64,000 nt of DNA. Source: an uncultured Succinivibrio sp. GTDB taxonomy: Bacteria > Pseudomonadota > Gammaproteobacteria > Enterobacterales > Succinivibrionaceae. This document shows, piece by piece, positions 19,582-28,364 of this stretch. Made by a program: the position numbers and the translations under genes. Within the stretch, counting starts at the first letter, position 1. Every line of letters begins with the position of its first letter. The notes below the pieces were generated by a model. It was not told the DNA's origin, ran no database searches, and worked only from the letters and a program-made list of their open reading frames with translations. Location: positions 55,132-119,131 of the forward strand of contig CACZXZ010000009.1 of the NCBI GenBank assembly GCA_902785325.1, in the 5' to 3' direction.

Positions 19582-21648
19582 TTAGTATAGTACTGAAATA
19601 TCGGCTGTTTGACCAATGATTAAGTGTAAATTTCTTAACAATGCAATTCTATTGGTTTTAATTGCAGTATCGTCTGAATTTACCATTACATTCTCGAAGA
19701 ATTGATCAACAGGATCTTTGAGCTCAGCTAGTTTTGCAAGTGCTTCAGCATAGTTAGCTTCGTCATAGTACTTGTTAATAACTGGAGTAATCTTCTGTAA
19801 GATTTCGTACAATTTGATTTCGTACTGATCTGATAATAAGCTTTGATTTACAGAAGTTTCAGTAATATCTGATTTACTTAATATATTATTGATTCTCTTG
19901 TAAGCAGAAGCCAAATTCTCAGAAGCAGGGATTTCCTTGAAGGCCTTAACAGCCTTTACTCTTCTATCAAAATCTAATAAATCAGAAGGTTTAGTTGATA
20001 GAACAGCTAAGAAAATGTTTCCTTCAATGCCTTGATCCTGGTAAAAAGCTTTTAATCTGTTGAAGATATAGCTGATTACATTATCTTTAGTTTCTTTAGA
20101 TAGTAGTTTATCAGCTAAGATTGAGCAAGCCTTCTCAACAACATCAACTACATTTAGTTGAATTGAGTTCTCAAGGATAATTCTTACAATACCAATTGCA
20201 GCTCTTCTTAAACCGAAAGGATCTTTATCGCCCTTTGGTAATTGGTTAATACCAAAAATACCAACTAAGGTGATGAATTTTTCTGCAAGGCTTACAGCAA
20301 TTTGTACTGGCTTAGTAGGAACAGCATCACCTGCAAAACGAGGTAAGTATTGTTGGAAAATTGCCTCACTAACATCGGCATCTTCACCGTCTAGTTCGGC
20401 ATAATGCATACCCATTACACCTTGTGTATCGGTGAATTCTGTAACCATGGTTGAAGCAAGATCGCACTTAGCTAAGTGAGCTGCTCTTGCTGATTTTTTC
20501 TCATCAGCACCAATTAGGTTTGCGATATAAACAGCAAGTTGTTCTACACAATTAGAACGGAATGCAATAGTACCAATATCCTTTTGGTAAACAATATTCT
20601 CTAGTTTTTCAAAGAATGACTCTAAAGTGTACTTTCTATCTGTGTTAAAGAAGAATTCAGCATCTGAAAGTCTTGGTCTTACAACTCTTTCATTACCAGA
20701 AATTAGAGAAGTTGGATCTTTAGGATTGATGTTTGAAGCAAAAGCAAATGAAGGTAGTAACATATGATCCTTATCATAGATTGGGAAGTACTTTTGGTCA
20801 CCCTTCATAGTGTACACAAGAGCTTCAGCAGGTACCTTTAAGAATCTTTCCTCAAATGATGCCTTAAAGATATGAGGTGCTTCTACAATAGAAGTTACCT
20901 CTTCAACAAGAGAATCATCTAAATCTGCAATACCATTTACTGAATTAGCAATCTCAGTTACTTGGCTGATAATAGATGCTTTTCTCTTCTCGTAGTCAGC
21001 AACTACAGAGCCTTCTTTTAATAATTGCTCTTCATAAGTGTCTGCTGATTTGATTGTTACTTTTTGTGAACCTAAGAATCTGTGTCCATTGATGGTAGCA
21101 GATGATTCAACACCAAGGATACTACCAGGTATTAACTCATCACCGTACATCATGCATAGAGTATGAACTGGACGAACGAATTCCTCTTTCTTGTCACCCC
21201 AGTGCATTAGTCTTGGAATAGGTAATGCTTTTAATGATGATTTAAACAATTCTGGAACGATAGCAGATGCAGCTTGACCCTTTTTGAAGGTCTTAATGAA
21301 TAGCCATTCACCTTTATCGGTCTTTAATCTTTGAGCATCTTCAATCTTGATGCCGTTAGCGTTAGCCCAACCTAAAGCAGCTTTAGTTGGATTGCCGTTT
21401 GCATCGAATGCAGCTTTAATAGCAGGTCCTTTTACCTCTATTTCCTTGTCTGCTTGCTTATCAGCAAGATCAGTGATGAATAGAGCTAGTCTTCTAGGAG
21501 TTGCGTACCATTTTGAACTTGAAAAAGAAAGTGAATTCTCACCTAATAGTTTTACAAATGAGTCATGCAATGATTGTGCTAAGGTGCGTAGAGACTTTGG
21601 TGGTAACTCTTCTGTACCTAATTCTAATAATAAATTCTTAGTAACCAT
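19582..21648 (-). CDS. glyS: Glycyl-tRNA synthetase beta subunit
   Basis: The 688-residue beta chain of the bacterial alpha2beta2 GlyRS binds the tRNA. It starts with the family signature LLLELGTEELPPKSL and contains TMKGDQKYFP near residue 280, LEEVTSIVEAPH-type text near 243, and GDKDPFGLRRAAIGIVRI near 480. Length matches E. coli GlyS (689). It is 6 bases downstream of glyQ in the same unit. Confidence 0.97.
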   Translation of the reverse strand: MVTKNLLLELGTEELPPKSLRTLAQSLHDSFVKLLGENSLSFSSSKWYATPRRLALFITDLADKQADKEIEVKGPAIKAAFDANGNPTKAALGWANANGIKIEDAQRLKTDKGEWLFIKTFKKGQAASAIVPELFKSSLKALPIPRLMHWGDKKEEFVRPVHTLCMMYGDELIPGSILGVESSATINGHRFLGSQKVTIKSADTYEEQLLKEGSVVADYEKRKASIISQVTEIANSVNGIADLDDSLVEEVTSIVEAPHIFKASFEERFLKVPAEALVYTMKGDQKYFPIYDKDHMLLPSFAFASNINPKDPTSLISGNERVVRPRLSDAEFFFNTDRKYTLESFFEKLENIVYQKDIGTIAFRSNCVEQLAVYIANLIGADEKKSARAAHLAKCDLASTMVTEFTDTQGVMGMHYAELDGEDADVSEAIFQQYLPRFAGDAVPTKPVQIAVSLAEKFITLVGIFGINQLPKGDKDPFGLRRAAIGIVRIILENSIQLNVVDVVEKACSILADKLLSKETKDNVISYIFNRLKAFYQDQGIEGNIFLAVLSTKPSDLLDFDRRVKAVKAFKEIPASENLASAYKRINNILSKSDITETSVNQSLLSDQYEIKLYEILQKITPVINKYYDEANYAEALAKLAELKDPVDQFFENVMVNSDDTAIKTNRIALLRNLHLIIGQTADISVLY

Positions 21649-21654
21649 GACTGA

Positions 21655-22581
21655 TTAGTCCTTTACTTGATTATTGTTTTTACACATAGGGAAACCAAGA
21701 GCTTCTCTAGACTTGTAATAAGCTTCAGCTACGGCCTTGGATAAAGTTCTGATTCTTAAGATGAATCTTTGTCTTTCTGTAACGGAAATAGCGTGTCTTG
21801 CATCTAGAAGATTAAAGCAGTGAGCTGCCTTTAAAATTCTTTCATATGCAGGAAGTGGTAGTGGCTTCTCTAGATTTAAAAGATAACTACTTTCTTTTTC
21901 CATCTGATCAAACATCTTAAATAAGAAATCAGTATCAGCGTATTCGAAGTTGTAGGTTGATTGCTCTACTTCGTTTTGATGGAAAACGTCACCGTAAGTA
22001 ACAACACCATTAGCGGTATTAGCCCATACTAAGTCGTAAACTGTTTTCTTCTTTTGAATGTACATAGCAAGTCTTTCTAGACCATAGGTCAACTCACCAG
22101 TAACAGGGAAACACTCAAGACCACCTACTTGTTGGAAATAAGTAAATTGAGAAACTTCCATACCGTTAAGCCAAATTTCCCAACCTAAACCCCAAGCACC
22201 TAATGTTGGGTTTTCCCAATTATCTTCAACAAAACGAATATCGTTTTCAGTAGGGTCAAAACCAAGCTCTTTTAAAGAACCTAAATAAAGTTCCTGAATA
22301 TTGTCAGGACTTGGCTTTAAGATTACTTGGAATTGGTAGTAATGTTGTAATCTGTTTGGATTCTCACCATAACGACCATCAGTAGGTCTTCTAGATGGTT
22401 GAACATATGCACATGAAATAGGCTCTGGTCCTAATGAACGTAAAAAAGTCATTGGGTGAGAGGTACCAGCACCAACTTCCATATCAAATGGTTCTGCAAT
22501 CATGCAGCCATGACGCATCCAATAATCTTGAAGGGTTAAAATTAATCCTTGAAAAGTTTGTAGGTCATACTTGTTAGACAT
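21655..22581 (-). CDS. glyQ: Glycyl-tRNA synthetase alpha subunit
   Basis: The 308-residue catalytic alpha chain activates glycine. It has [13 protein letters not shown] near residue 8, then [20 protein letters not shown] and [14 protein letters not shown], which build the class II active site. Length agrees with the family (about 300). It heads the glyQS unit. Confidence 0.97.
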   Translation of the reverse strand: MSNKYDLQTFQGLILTLQDYWMRHGCMIAEPFDMEVGAGTSHPMTFLRSLGPEPISCAYVQPSRRPTDGRYGENPNRLQHYYQFQVILKPSPDNIQELYLGSLKELGFDPTENDIRFVEDNWENPTLGAWGLGWEIWLNGMEVSQFTYFQQVGGLECFPVTGELTYGLERLAMYIQKKKTVYDLVWANTANGVVTYGDVFHQNEVEQSTYNFEYADTDFLFKMFDQMEKESSYLLNLEKPLPLPAYERILKAAHCFNLLDARHAISVTERQRFILRIRTLSKAVAEAYYKSREALGFPMCKNNNQVKD

Positions 22582-22704
22582 TTGATTTAAACCTTACAAA
22601 ATAAAAAAGAACTTTACAGTTCACGTAACAATAAAAATAATTTGATATTTTACCATTAAAGCAGACTAAATTGCGTTGTTTATGGATATAAAGGACGATA
22701 AATT

Positions 22705-22738
22705 AAGAAAAAATTTGCTGATTAAACATATCAGCAAA
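22705..22738 (-). terminator. Rho-independent terminator of tusA
   Basis: TTTGCTGAT (22714-22722) pairs with ATCAGCAAA (22730-22738). On the reverse strand the stem is followed by TTTTTTCTT. It lies about 75 bases after the tusA stop. Confidence 0.8.
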
Positions 22739-22812
22739 GCAATATTGTTGAAATTTAAATTTAATGTTGAGTTTTCTGTTTGAAATGATCACGCTTGAGT
22801 GGATTAGAGATA

Positions 22813-23043
22813 TCAATTAAGTCCTTTTTTAATTACAAAAAGATGAGGATTTGATTTGTCTGGCATAGACACTAAAGTATGTTTCATAAATTTACAAAAG
22901 GAAGGAATATCTCTTAAAGAAACAGGATCATCAGATAAAAGATGAAAGATTTGTCCTTCATTTGCTTTTCTAATTTGATTTCTCAAAAGAGTTAATGGTT
23001 CAGGACATCTTAAACCAATACAGTCTATTTGGATGATTTCCAC
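22813..23043 (-). CDS. tusA: TusA-family sulfur carrier
   Basis: A 76-residue protein with CIGLRCPEPLTLLRNQIR at residues 8-25; the cysteine of CPEP is the persulfide-carrying residue. The motif DDPVSLRDIPSFCKFMKH resembles E. coli TusA closely, so TusA rather than YeeD or YedF is likely. TusA passes sulfur from IscS to the TusBCD relay for tRNA 2-thiouridine. The start is GTG at 23043, supported by AAGGAATGA upstream and an in-frame stop just before it. Confidence 0.88.
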   Translation of the reverse strand: MEIIQIDCIGLRCPEPLTLLRNQIRKANEGQIFHLLSDDPVSLRDIPSFCKFMKHTLVSMPDKSNPHLFVIKKGLN

Positions 23044-23124
23044 ATTTCATTCCTTTGTTAAGCTTAGTAAACAAGACAATTATAGATGTTCAGAAGAAAA
23101 AATTTAAAAAAAATTAAAAAAAAC

Positions 23125-23152
23125 TTGTAAAGGTAAAAAAAGTCTGTATAAT
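23125..23152 (+). promoter_or_regulatory. Sigma-70-type promoter for tRNA-Thr
   Basis: TTGTAA at 23125-23130 and a perfect TATAAT at 23147-23152 with a 16-base spacer; the tRNA begins 18 bases after the -10 box. The upstream flank is strongly A-rich, like an UP element. Confidence 0.7.
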
Positions 23153-23170
23153 GTGCACACATCAAGTGAT

Positions 23171-23246
23171 GCTGGCATAGCTCAGTTGGTAGAGCACCTG
23201 TTTTGTAAACAGGGGGTCGTGGGTTCAAGCCCTTCTGCCAGCACCA
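23171..23246 (+). tRNA. tRNA-Thr (anticodon UGU)
   Basis: A 76-base cloverleaf with encoded CCA. Acceptor arms GCTGGCA and TGCCAGC pair fully. The anticodon stem CCTGT/ACAGG encloses the loop TTTGTAA, giving anticodon TGU. The T arm contains GGGTTCAAGCCC. It is a single tRNA with its own promoter. Confidence 0.96.
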
Positions 23247-23322
23247 TTTCTCTCTTAAACGCAATCCCCAAAATTCTCTGATGTGATACAATAAATTTGT
23301 GTATTTGTTGTAGAGAATTATT

Positions 23323-24141
23323 ATGCCTGAATTACCTGAAGTTGAGGTTACAAGACGAGGGATCATTGATCCTTTACTAGCTCATAAAATCTCAAAAGTT
23401 TACTTTGATGATAAGAGTCTTAGAAAGCCTTTTTCTCAAGATCTTAAAAAACTTGAAAACGCCAAGGTACTAAAGGTAGAACGAAGAGCTAAATACATAA
23501 TCATAACCACTGATAAAGGTTATTTGTTAATACATCTTGGCATGACTGGTCATTTAAAAGTTAATGCTAAACCATGTCAATTGTCTATTCATGATCACTT
23601 CGCTATAACCACTGATAGCAATGTTCAAATTGTACTAAACGATGTTAGACGCTTTGGTTTAGTTGAGTATTTTGGTGAAGACAATCCTCCTTGTGAAAGT
23701 TCTCTATTAAAAAGCTTAGGTGTAGAACCTTTATCTGAGGACTTTACTGCAGAATATTTGTTTAAAAGACTTAACCGATTAAAAAAATCTATTAAACAAG
23801 CTTTAATGGATAATTCTATTGTGGTTGGTATTGGTAATATCTATGCTAGTGAGATCCTATTTGATACCTCAATATTACCTACAAGAAGCTCACATAGCAT
23901 TACACTACAAGAGTGCCATGCCATAGTTAAAAGTACTGTTAAAATCTTGAATGAATCTATCAAAAAAGGTGGCACAACCATAAGAGATTTTGAAGGTGCT
24001 GATGGTAAACTTGGATACTTTGTGCAGAATTTAAAAGTCTATGGTCACTATAATGAACCATGCCAAACTTGTGGAACTAAAATAGAAAAGATAGTTCAAG
24101 GGCAACGTACTACCTACTATTGCCCACATTGTCAAAAGTAA
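23323..24141 (+). CDS. mutM: Formamidopyrimidine-DNA glycosylase
   Basis: MutM removes 8-oxoguanine and cuts the abasic site. The 272-residue protein begins MPELPEVEVTRRGI, with the catalytic Pro2 and Glu3. KYIIITTDKGYLLIHLGMTG has the family lysine. The helix-two-turn-helix is near NSIVVGIGNIYASE (residue 165), and a C-terminal zinc finger CQTC...CPHC ends the protein. It is convergent with coaD with only two bases between stops. In E. coli mutM follows rpmG, but here rpmBG lies 40 kb away. Confidence 0.97.
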   Translation: MPELPEVEVTRRGIIDPLLAHKISKVYFDDKSLRKPFSQDLKKLENAKVLKVERRAKYIIITTDKGYLLIHLGMTGHLKVNAKPCQLSIHDHFAITTDSNVQIVLNDVRRFGLVEYFGEDNPPCESSLLKSLGVEPLSEDFTAEYLFKRLNRLKKSIKQALMDNSIVVGIGNIYASEILFDTSILPTRSSHSITLQECHAIVKSTVKILNESIKKGGTTIRDFEGADGKLGYFVQNLKVYGHYNEPCQTCGTKIEKIVQGQRTTYYCPHCQK

Positions 24142-24143
24142 GA

Positions 24144-24614
24144 CTACTTCTTAACTAAATCACAAATCTCTTTAGGCACAAAAGGTGTCACATCACCTTT
24201 ATGGATAATTACCTCTCTAACTAGAGTTGAGGAAATATAAGAGATTTGAGAGTTAGATGGTAGCATTACTATCTCAATTTCAGGGGCTGCAAGTCGGTAC
24301 ATACCAGCCAGCTGGTTTTCATAATCAAAATCAGCTACAGAGCGAACACCACGAATTAGAATGTTAGCTTGTTTTTCTTTTAAAAAAGAAATTAACATCC
24401 CAGAAAAACCTTCAACCTTGATATTAGATAAATTTTTAACAGATTTTTGGATTAGAGAGACTCTAGTATCTAAATCAAATAAGGTATGTTTAGAAGGGCT
24501 ATTAGCGACTGCGATAATGACGTGATCAAAGATTTTTGAAGCTCTAGTAATGATATCCATGTGACCTAAGGTAATAGGATCAAAGGTTCCAGGAAAAACG
24601 GCTAATGTATTCAT
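24144..24614 (-). CDS. coaD: Phosphopantetheine adenylyltransferase
   Basis: CoaD makes dephospho-CoA from phosphopantetheine and ATP. The 156-residue product has FPGTFDPITLGHMDII near residue 8, with the T/HxGH nucleotide motif, RGVRSVADFDYE near 88, and the ISSTLVRE motif near 127. It lies 5 bases after the opsX-like gene on the same strand, so LPS-core and CoA genes share a transcript, as kdtA-coaD do in E. coli. Confidence 0.96.
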   Translation of the reverse strand: MNTLAVFPGTFDPITLGHMDIITRASKIFDHVIIAVANSPSKHTLFDLDTRVSLIQKSVKNLSNIKVEGFSGMLISFLKEKQANILIRGVRSVADFDYENQLAGMYRLAAPEIEIVMLPSNSQISYISSTLVREVIIHKGDVTPFVPKEICDLVKK

Positions 24615-24619
24615 AGTAG

Positions 24620-25672
24620 TTAAATTTGGTATTTATCGATAGCGTAATCAAAAGTGTTAACAACTTGCTCAATGGAAATATTCTTCATGGCATTAGGATC
24701 TTTCACTCTATATCTCCAATTGAGCTCTTTTCCATATAGTTCTTTTTGGCATAATTGGTCATAAACACTTATCTGAAGATCTTTAAAATACCAAGACCCC
24801 ACACGCTTAGGATCGTGAATAGCATACAAGCTAATTACTGGTACTTGAAGTGATGAAGCTAAATGCATTGTAGCGCTATCTGGGGAAAGCACAAGCTTTG
24901 ATAAACTAATTACAGCTGCTAATTCTCTAAGAGAAGTTTTACCACACAAATTGATTACATTATCACCTAAGTTTTCTTGTAGTATTGAGCAAATTTGCAT
25001 TTCAATTGGATTTGGAGAACCAATTAGTACGACTTTAAATCCTTTCTCAATTGCGTGTTTAGCAATGGCGGTATATCCATCTATTGTCCAATTTTTGATG
25101 GCTTTAGCTGAGCAAGGAGAAATAGTAAAAATTCTTTGACTATTTAAAACTAAAGTCTTAGCACTTTCAATTTCCTGCTTTGACAAATCATAGTCCCAGC
25201 ATGGAGTTAAATCATCAAAACCACTTTGATGTGCAAATTCTAAAAATCCTGCTAAAACATGAGGATCTTTTGGTGATACAACTTCTTTATTTATAAATAG
25301 ATTTTGGCATTCTCTGCGTCTATCTTTATCATAACCAAGTTTTACAGAGGCTCTTATAGCTGTGGATAGTAAAGATGCTTTAATTGAAGTTTGTAAATTA
25401 AATAAAGCATCGTACTTATGGTTTGATAATTGCTTTTTTAATTTAAAAAAAGACTTTAGTAAGCCATCCTTTTTTATATCAACAGGAGTTAGAGGAACAA
25501 TAGATGTGCCATCTTCCTTAATAAAAAGCGATGAGAATCTCTTATCAATAACAAAGTTTACTTCTATATCTTTGTTAGATTTATGCAATGCATTTACTAA
25601 ACCAAAAGCATTGATGCAATCACCAAGAGCTGATAAGCGTAAAATACAGATAGATTTAGAGTCGTTTTTCAT
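24620..25672 (-). CDS. opsX: LPS heptosyltransferase I, OpsX/WaaC type
   Basis: A 350-residue family 9 glycosyltransferase. ICILRLSALGDCINAFGLV near residue 8 is the N-terminal acceptor-domain signature. LSPDSATMHLASSLQVPVISLY near 260 is the ADP-heptose-binding region. It adds the first heptose to Kdo. It faces kdkA divergently, the arrangement I recall for opsX and kdkA in Haemophilus, where the acceptor is phosphorylated Kdo. This context is why OpsX is preferred over WaaC; sequence alone does not separate them. Confidence 0.75.
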   Translation of the reverse strand: MKNDSKSICILRLSALGDCINAFGLVNALHKSNKDIEVNFVIDKRFSSLFIKEDGTSIVPLTPVDIKKDGLLKSFFKLKKQLSNHKYDALFNLQTSIKASLLSTAIRASVKLGYDKDRRRECQNLFINKEVVSPKDPHVLAGFLEFAHQSGFDDLTPCWDYDLSKQEIESAKTLVLNSQRIFTISPCSAKAIKNWTIDGYTAIAKHAIEKGFKVVLIGSPNPIEMQICSILQENLGDNVINLCGKTSLRELAAVISLSKLVLSPDSATMHLASSLQVPVISLYAIHDPKRVGSWYFKDLQISVYDQLCQKELYGKELNWRYRVKDPNAMKNISIEQVVNTFDYAIDKYQI

Positions 25673-25778
25673 CAGAATTTGAGCTAATTGTTGAAACTTA
25701 GATTATTGTAGCTTTAAGTTAATAACTTTAAAAGTGGATAAGAATGTATAATGGAGACAAACATTGGAATGTGACTCT

Positions 25779-26519
25779 ATGGAAAACTATTTTAAGTTAG
25801 ACTTTAATAATACTAGTTATTTAGTTAATTCACTTTTGCCAAAAGCACAAGAACAAGCTTACTACGAAGATTATTTTGATCTTGCTAAAATTACTTCTCA
25901 ATCTAAGGTAGAGACAAGAGGTGGTAGAGGTCAAACCATACTATTTGCTAAAGATAACTTAAACCTCATCTTAAGAAGCTATAAGAGAGGCGGTTTGTTT
26001 GGCAAGCTAGTTAAAGATAAATTCTTTAAATTTGAAAGTCATCCTCATAGAGCGTTTGATGAGTTTAGATTGCTATTAAAGCTTAAAGCACTAAACTTAC
26101 CTGTTCCAACACCTATCATTGCAAGGCAAGAGACCAACCTAATTAGTGTAAAGCAACAAATTGTAATTGAGAGATTAGTTGGTTTTAATGACTTATCCTA
26201 CGTGCTATCAAACAGAAACCTTTCTGAAGAAGAATATCTACAAATTGGTAAATGTATAAAGAAATTTTTTGAAGCAGGTGTACTTCATACAGATCTAAAC
26301 ATTAGAAATATCCTAATTAATGATAAATTAGAGGTATATGTAATCGACTTTGACAAATGCTTCCTATTAGAAAAATTAAGCGATAATAAGAAGCAAAGCA
26401 TGCTAGATCGTTTAAAAAGATCCTTTAATAAAGAGCTGTTAAAGAAGCTTGATTGTCAAAGTGAGTTTAATGAAGAGTATTTTAATAAACTATGTAATGA
26501 AGCTCTAAAATCAAATTAA
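25779..26519 (+). CDS. kdkA: 3-deoxy-D-manno-octulosonic acid kinase
   Basis: KdkA phosphorylates O-4 of the single Kdo on lipid A. The 246-residue product has an RGGRGQTILF glycine-rich loop, then RSYKRGGLFGKLVKDKF. The kinase catalytic loop HTDLNIRNILIN is near residue 170, and the metal-binding VIDFDKC near 187. These features match the KdkA/WaaP kinase family. ATG 25779 is preferred over an in-frame TTG at 25764 because GGAATG lies just upstream of it. Confidence 0.88.
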   Translation: MENYFKLDFNNTSYLVNSLLPKAQEQAYYEDYFDLAKITSQSKVETRGGRGQTILFAKDNLNLILRSYKRGGLFGKLVKDKFFKFESHPHRAFDEFRLLLKLKALNLPVPTPIIARQETNLISVKQQIVIERLVGFNDLSYVLSNRNLSEEEYLQIGKCIKKFFEAGVLHTDLNIRNILINDKLEVYVIDFDKCFLLEKLSDNKKQSMLDRLKRSFNKELLKKLDCQSEFNEEYFNKLCNEALKSN

Positions 26520-26543
26520 GCTAGACAGAGTAAGGAGCAAAAA

Positions 26544-27092
26544 GTGAAAAGTAATAAAACAGTCGTAATCTTAGATCACCCAAATTATGATCTATCTAAT
26601 GCAAATCGTAGATTTGTTGAGGAAATGAGAAAGTATCCTGATGATATTCTTATTCACAATCTACAAAGTTGCTACCCTACAGGTCAAATCGATGCAAGCA
26701 AAGAGCACTGTTTAATTGATAATAACGGATCATTAGTTTTTGAGTTTCCATTATATTGGTTTACCTGTCCACCAAAGACTAAAGAATGGTTTGATAAAGT
26801 CCTAACCTCAGATTGGGCTTTTAAAAACGGTAATCATTTAGAGGGCAAGAAAGTAGCAATCGCAGTAACTTGTGGTAGTGAGGAAGCTGCATACACTGCT
26901 GAAGGTCGTCATCACCGTAAGGTTGAAGAATATTTAGCCTGCATGCTACGTGCTTTTGAGATGTGCAAAGCAGATTATGCTGGTACTTTCGTATTATATG
27001 GCATCAACGATAAAGAAATTGTTAACGCAGATGCCATTGCTGCAAGAGCAAGAGAATATATTGATTTCTTAAAGTCTATTCAAGCTAAATAA
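26544..27092 (+). CDS. NAD(P)H-dependent oxidoreductase, flavodoxin-like fold (KefF/MdaB family)
   Basis: A 182-residue cytosolic flavoprotein. VVILDHPNYDLSNANRRF near residue 8 is the FMN/FAD phosphate loop. FEFPLYWFTCPPKTKEWFDK near 69 is the conserved PLYWxxxPxxLKxWxD motif of NAD(P)H:quinone reductases. The start is GTG with AAGGAG 7 bases upstream. It lies 24 bases after kdkA. Substrate is unknown; no potassium-efflux gene is adjacent, so KefF is not specifically supported. Its end overlaps waaA, on the other strand, by 8 bases. Confidence 0.8.
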   Translation: MKSNKTVVILDHPNYDLSNANRRFVEEMRKYPDDILIHNLQSCYPTGQIDASKEHCLIDNNGSLVFEFPLYWFTCPPKTKEWFDKVLTSDWAFKNGNHLEGKKVAIAVTCGSEEAAYTAEGRHHRKVEEYLACMLRAFEMCKADYAGTFVLYGINDKEIVNADAIAARAREYIDFLKSIQAK

Positions 27093-28362
27093 TAAACTTC
27101 TCCATATTGCTTAAAGTACGTTTAAGAGCACCACGCCCTTGTTGTTGAATATCAAGGGCTTTTATTCCAGTCTTTTCTAAAAGCTCTTGATCCTCAAGTA
27201 GTTTTACTATGAGTCTTGTTAATTCCTTAGGGTCGTAAGCAAGGTAGGCTCCATTAGCATCAATTAGCTTATCAAACTGCTCTTGGAAATTGTGATAATC
27301 AGGACCTGTAAGAATTGGCAGTGAGAAATAAGCTGGCTCTAAAGGATTATGTCCACCTACATTAACAAAGCTACCACCCATAAACACTAGATCGCACAGA
27401 CCTAAGTAAAGCTCTATTTCACCCATAGTGTCGCCAATTAAGACATCAGCGCTAAAATCACAAAGATCTTTTAATTCTGACTTCTTTTTAAAGGTAATTT
27501 GATTAGAGGTTAAGAGTTCGCAAGCTTTACTTACAGTAGTTTGATGTCTTGGAACTAAGACCAATTTTAAATTAGAAAGGTGTTTTTTAGCTTCAATAAA
27601 GGAATTGATAACGATTTCCTCTTCACCCTCGTGGGTACTTATTGCTCCAAATACTTTTCCTTTAAACAATTGATTTTTGTAAGTTAAAGCCTTAGCAAAT
27701 AGCTCATCTCTTGGTTTTAAATCGTATTTGATGTTTCCTGTAACCTTTAATTTATCCTCATCAACACCAATATGCTTAAAACGCATTAGGTCGGCAAAAC
27801 TCATGCATAAAACACTTGATAACTTATCTGCAATAAGGTGTTTTACGAGGAATTTATGTTTTAGATAACTTTTAACATTCTTATCTTGCAAGCGAGCGTT
27901 AAAGATAACTACAGGACAATGATTTTTATATGCTTTATCAAGCATATTAGGCCAAAGCTCAGTATCGATGATAAATAAAGCTTTAGGATGGAAAGCATGA
28001 AAAAAGCCCCATAAGCTAAGTGGTGAATCTAAAGGAGAGATTGCAACGTGTACATCTTTAATGGTTCTTGCTTGCAAATATCCTGTCATGGTCATGGTTG
28101 TAACCACAACCTTTTGATTTGGGTGAGTTTTAGTAAATTCATTTACTAGTGGTTTTAAAGCGTTAATCTCACCTACAGAAGCTCCATGAAACCAAACGAA
28201 ATTACCTAATTGTTTCTTGTAAAAACCTAATAAATTAAAAAACTTTACTCCGTAACTAGGATCTTTTCTTTTTTTATAGCTTAGAAAAGTAGCTCCAATA
28301 GGAGCTATAAAAATAGTTAAAATTTTATAGAGCAAAAGAACTATCTGTGCGTAAAGTTTCAT
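27085..28362 (-). CDS. waaA: 3-deoxy-D-manno-octulosonic acid transferase
   Basis: WaaA transfers Kdo from CMP-Kdo to lipid IVA on the inner face of the inner membrane. The 425-residue product has an N-terminal membrane segment, then FVWFHGASVGEINALKPL near residue 55, with the catalytic glutamate in GASVGE. ISTHEGEEE near 237 and GGSFVNVGGHNPLEPAYF near 330 belong to the donor domain. The presence of kdkA suggests a monofunctional enzyme. It follows waaF by 2 bases. Confidence 0.95.
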   Translation of the reverse strand: MKLYAQIVLLLYKILTIFIAPIGATFLSYKKRKDPSYGVKFFNLLGFYKKQLGNFVWFHGASVGEINALKPLVNEFTKTHPNQKVVVTTMTMTGYLQARTIKDVHVAISPLDSPLSLWGFFHAFHPKALFIIDTELWPNMLDKAYKNHCPVVIFNARLQDKNVKSYLKHKFLVKHLIADKLSSVLCMSFADLMRFKHIGVDEDKLKVTGNIKYDLKPRDELFAKALTYKNQLFKGKVFGAISTHEGEEEIVINSFIEAKKHLSNLKLVLVPRHQTTVSKACELLTSNQITFKKKSELKDLCDFSADVLIGDTMGEIELYLGLCDLVFMGGSFVNVGGHNPLEPAYFSLPILTGPDYHNFQEQFDKLIDANGAYLAYDPKELTRLIVKLLEDQELLEKTGIKALDIQQQGRGALKRTLSNMEKFII

Positions 28363-28364
28363 AA

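Noticed and set aside
22582-22812. Possible 33-codon gene in the glyQ-tusA spacer
   Set aside because: A short K/L-rich frame from about 22683 with no recognisable product; it overlaps the tusA terminator.
23064-23366. Reverse-strand 100-codon frame across the tRNA-Thr
   Set aside because: It runs through the tRNA and into mutM, and has no family resemblance.
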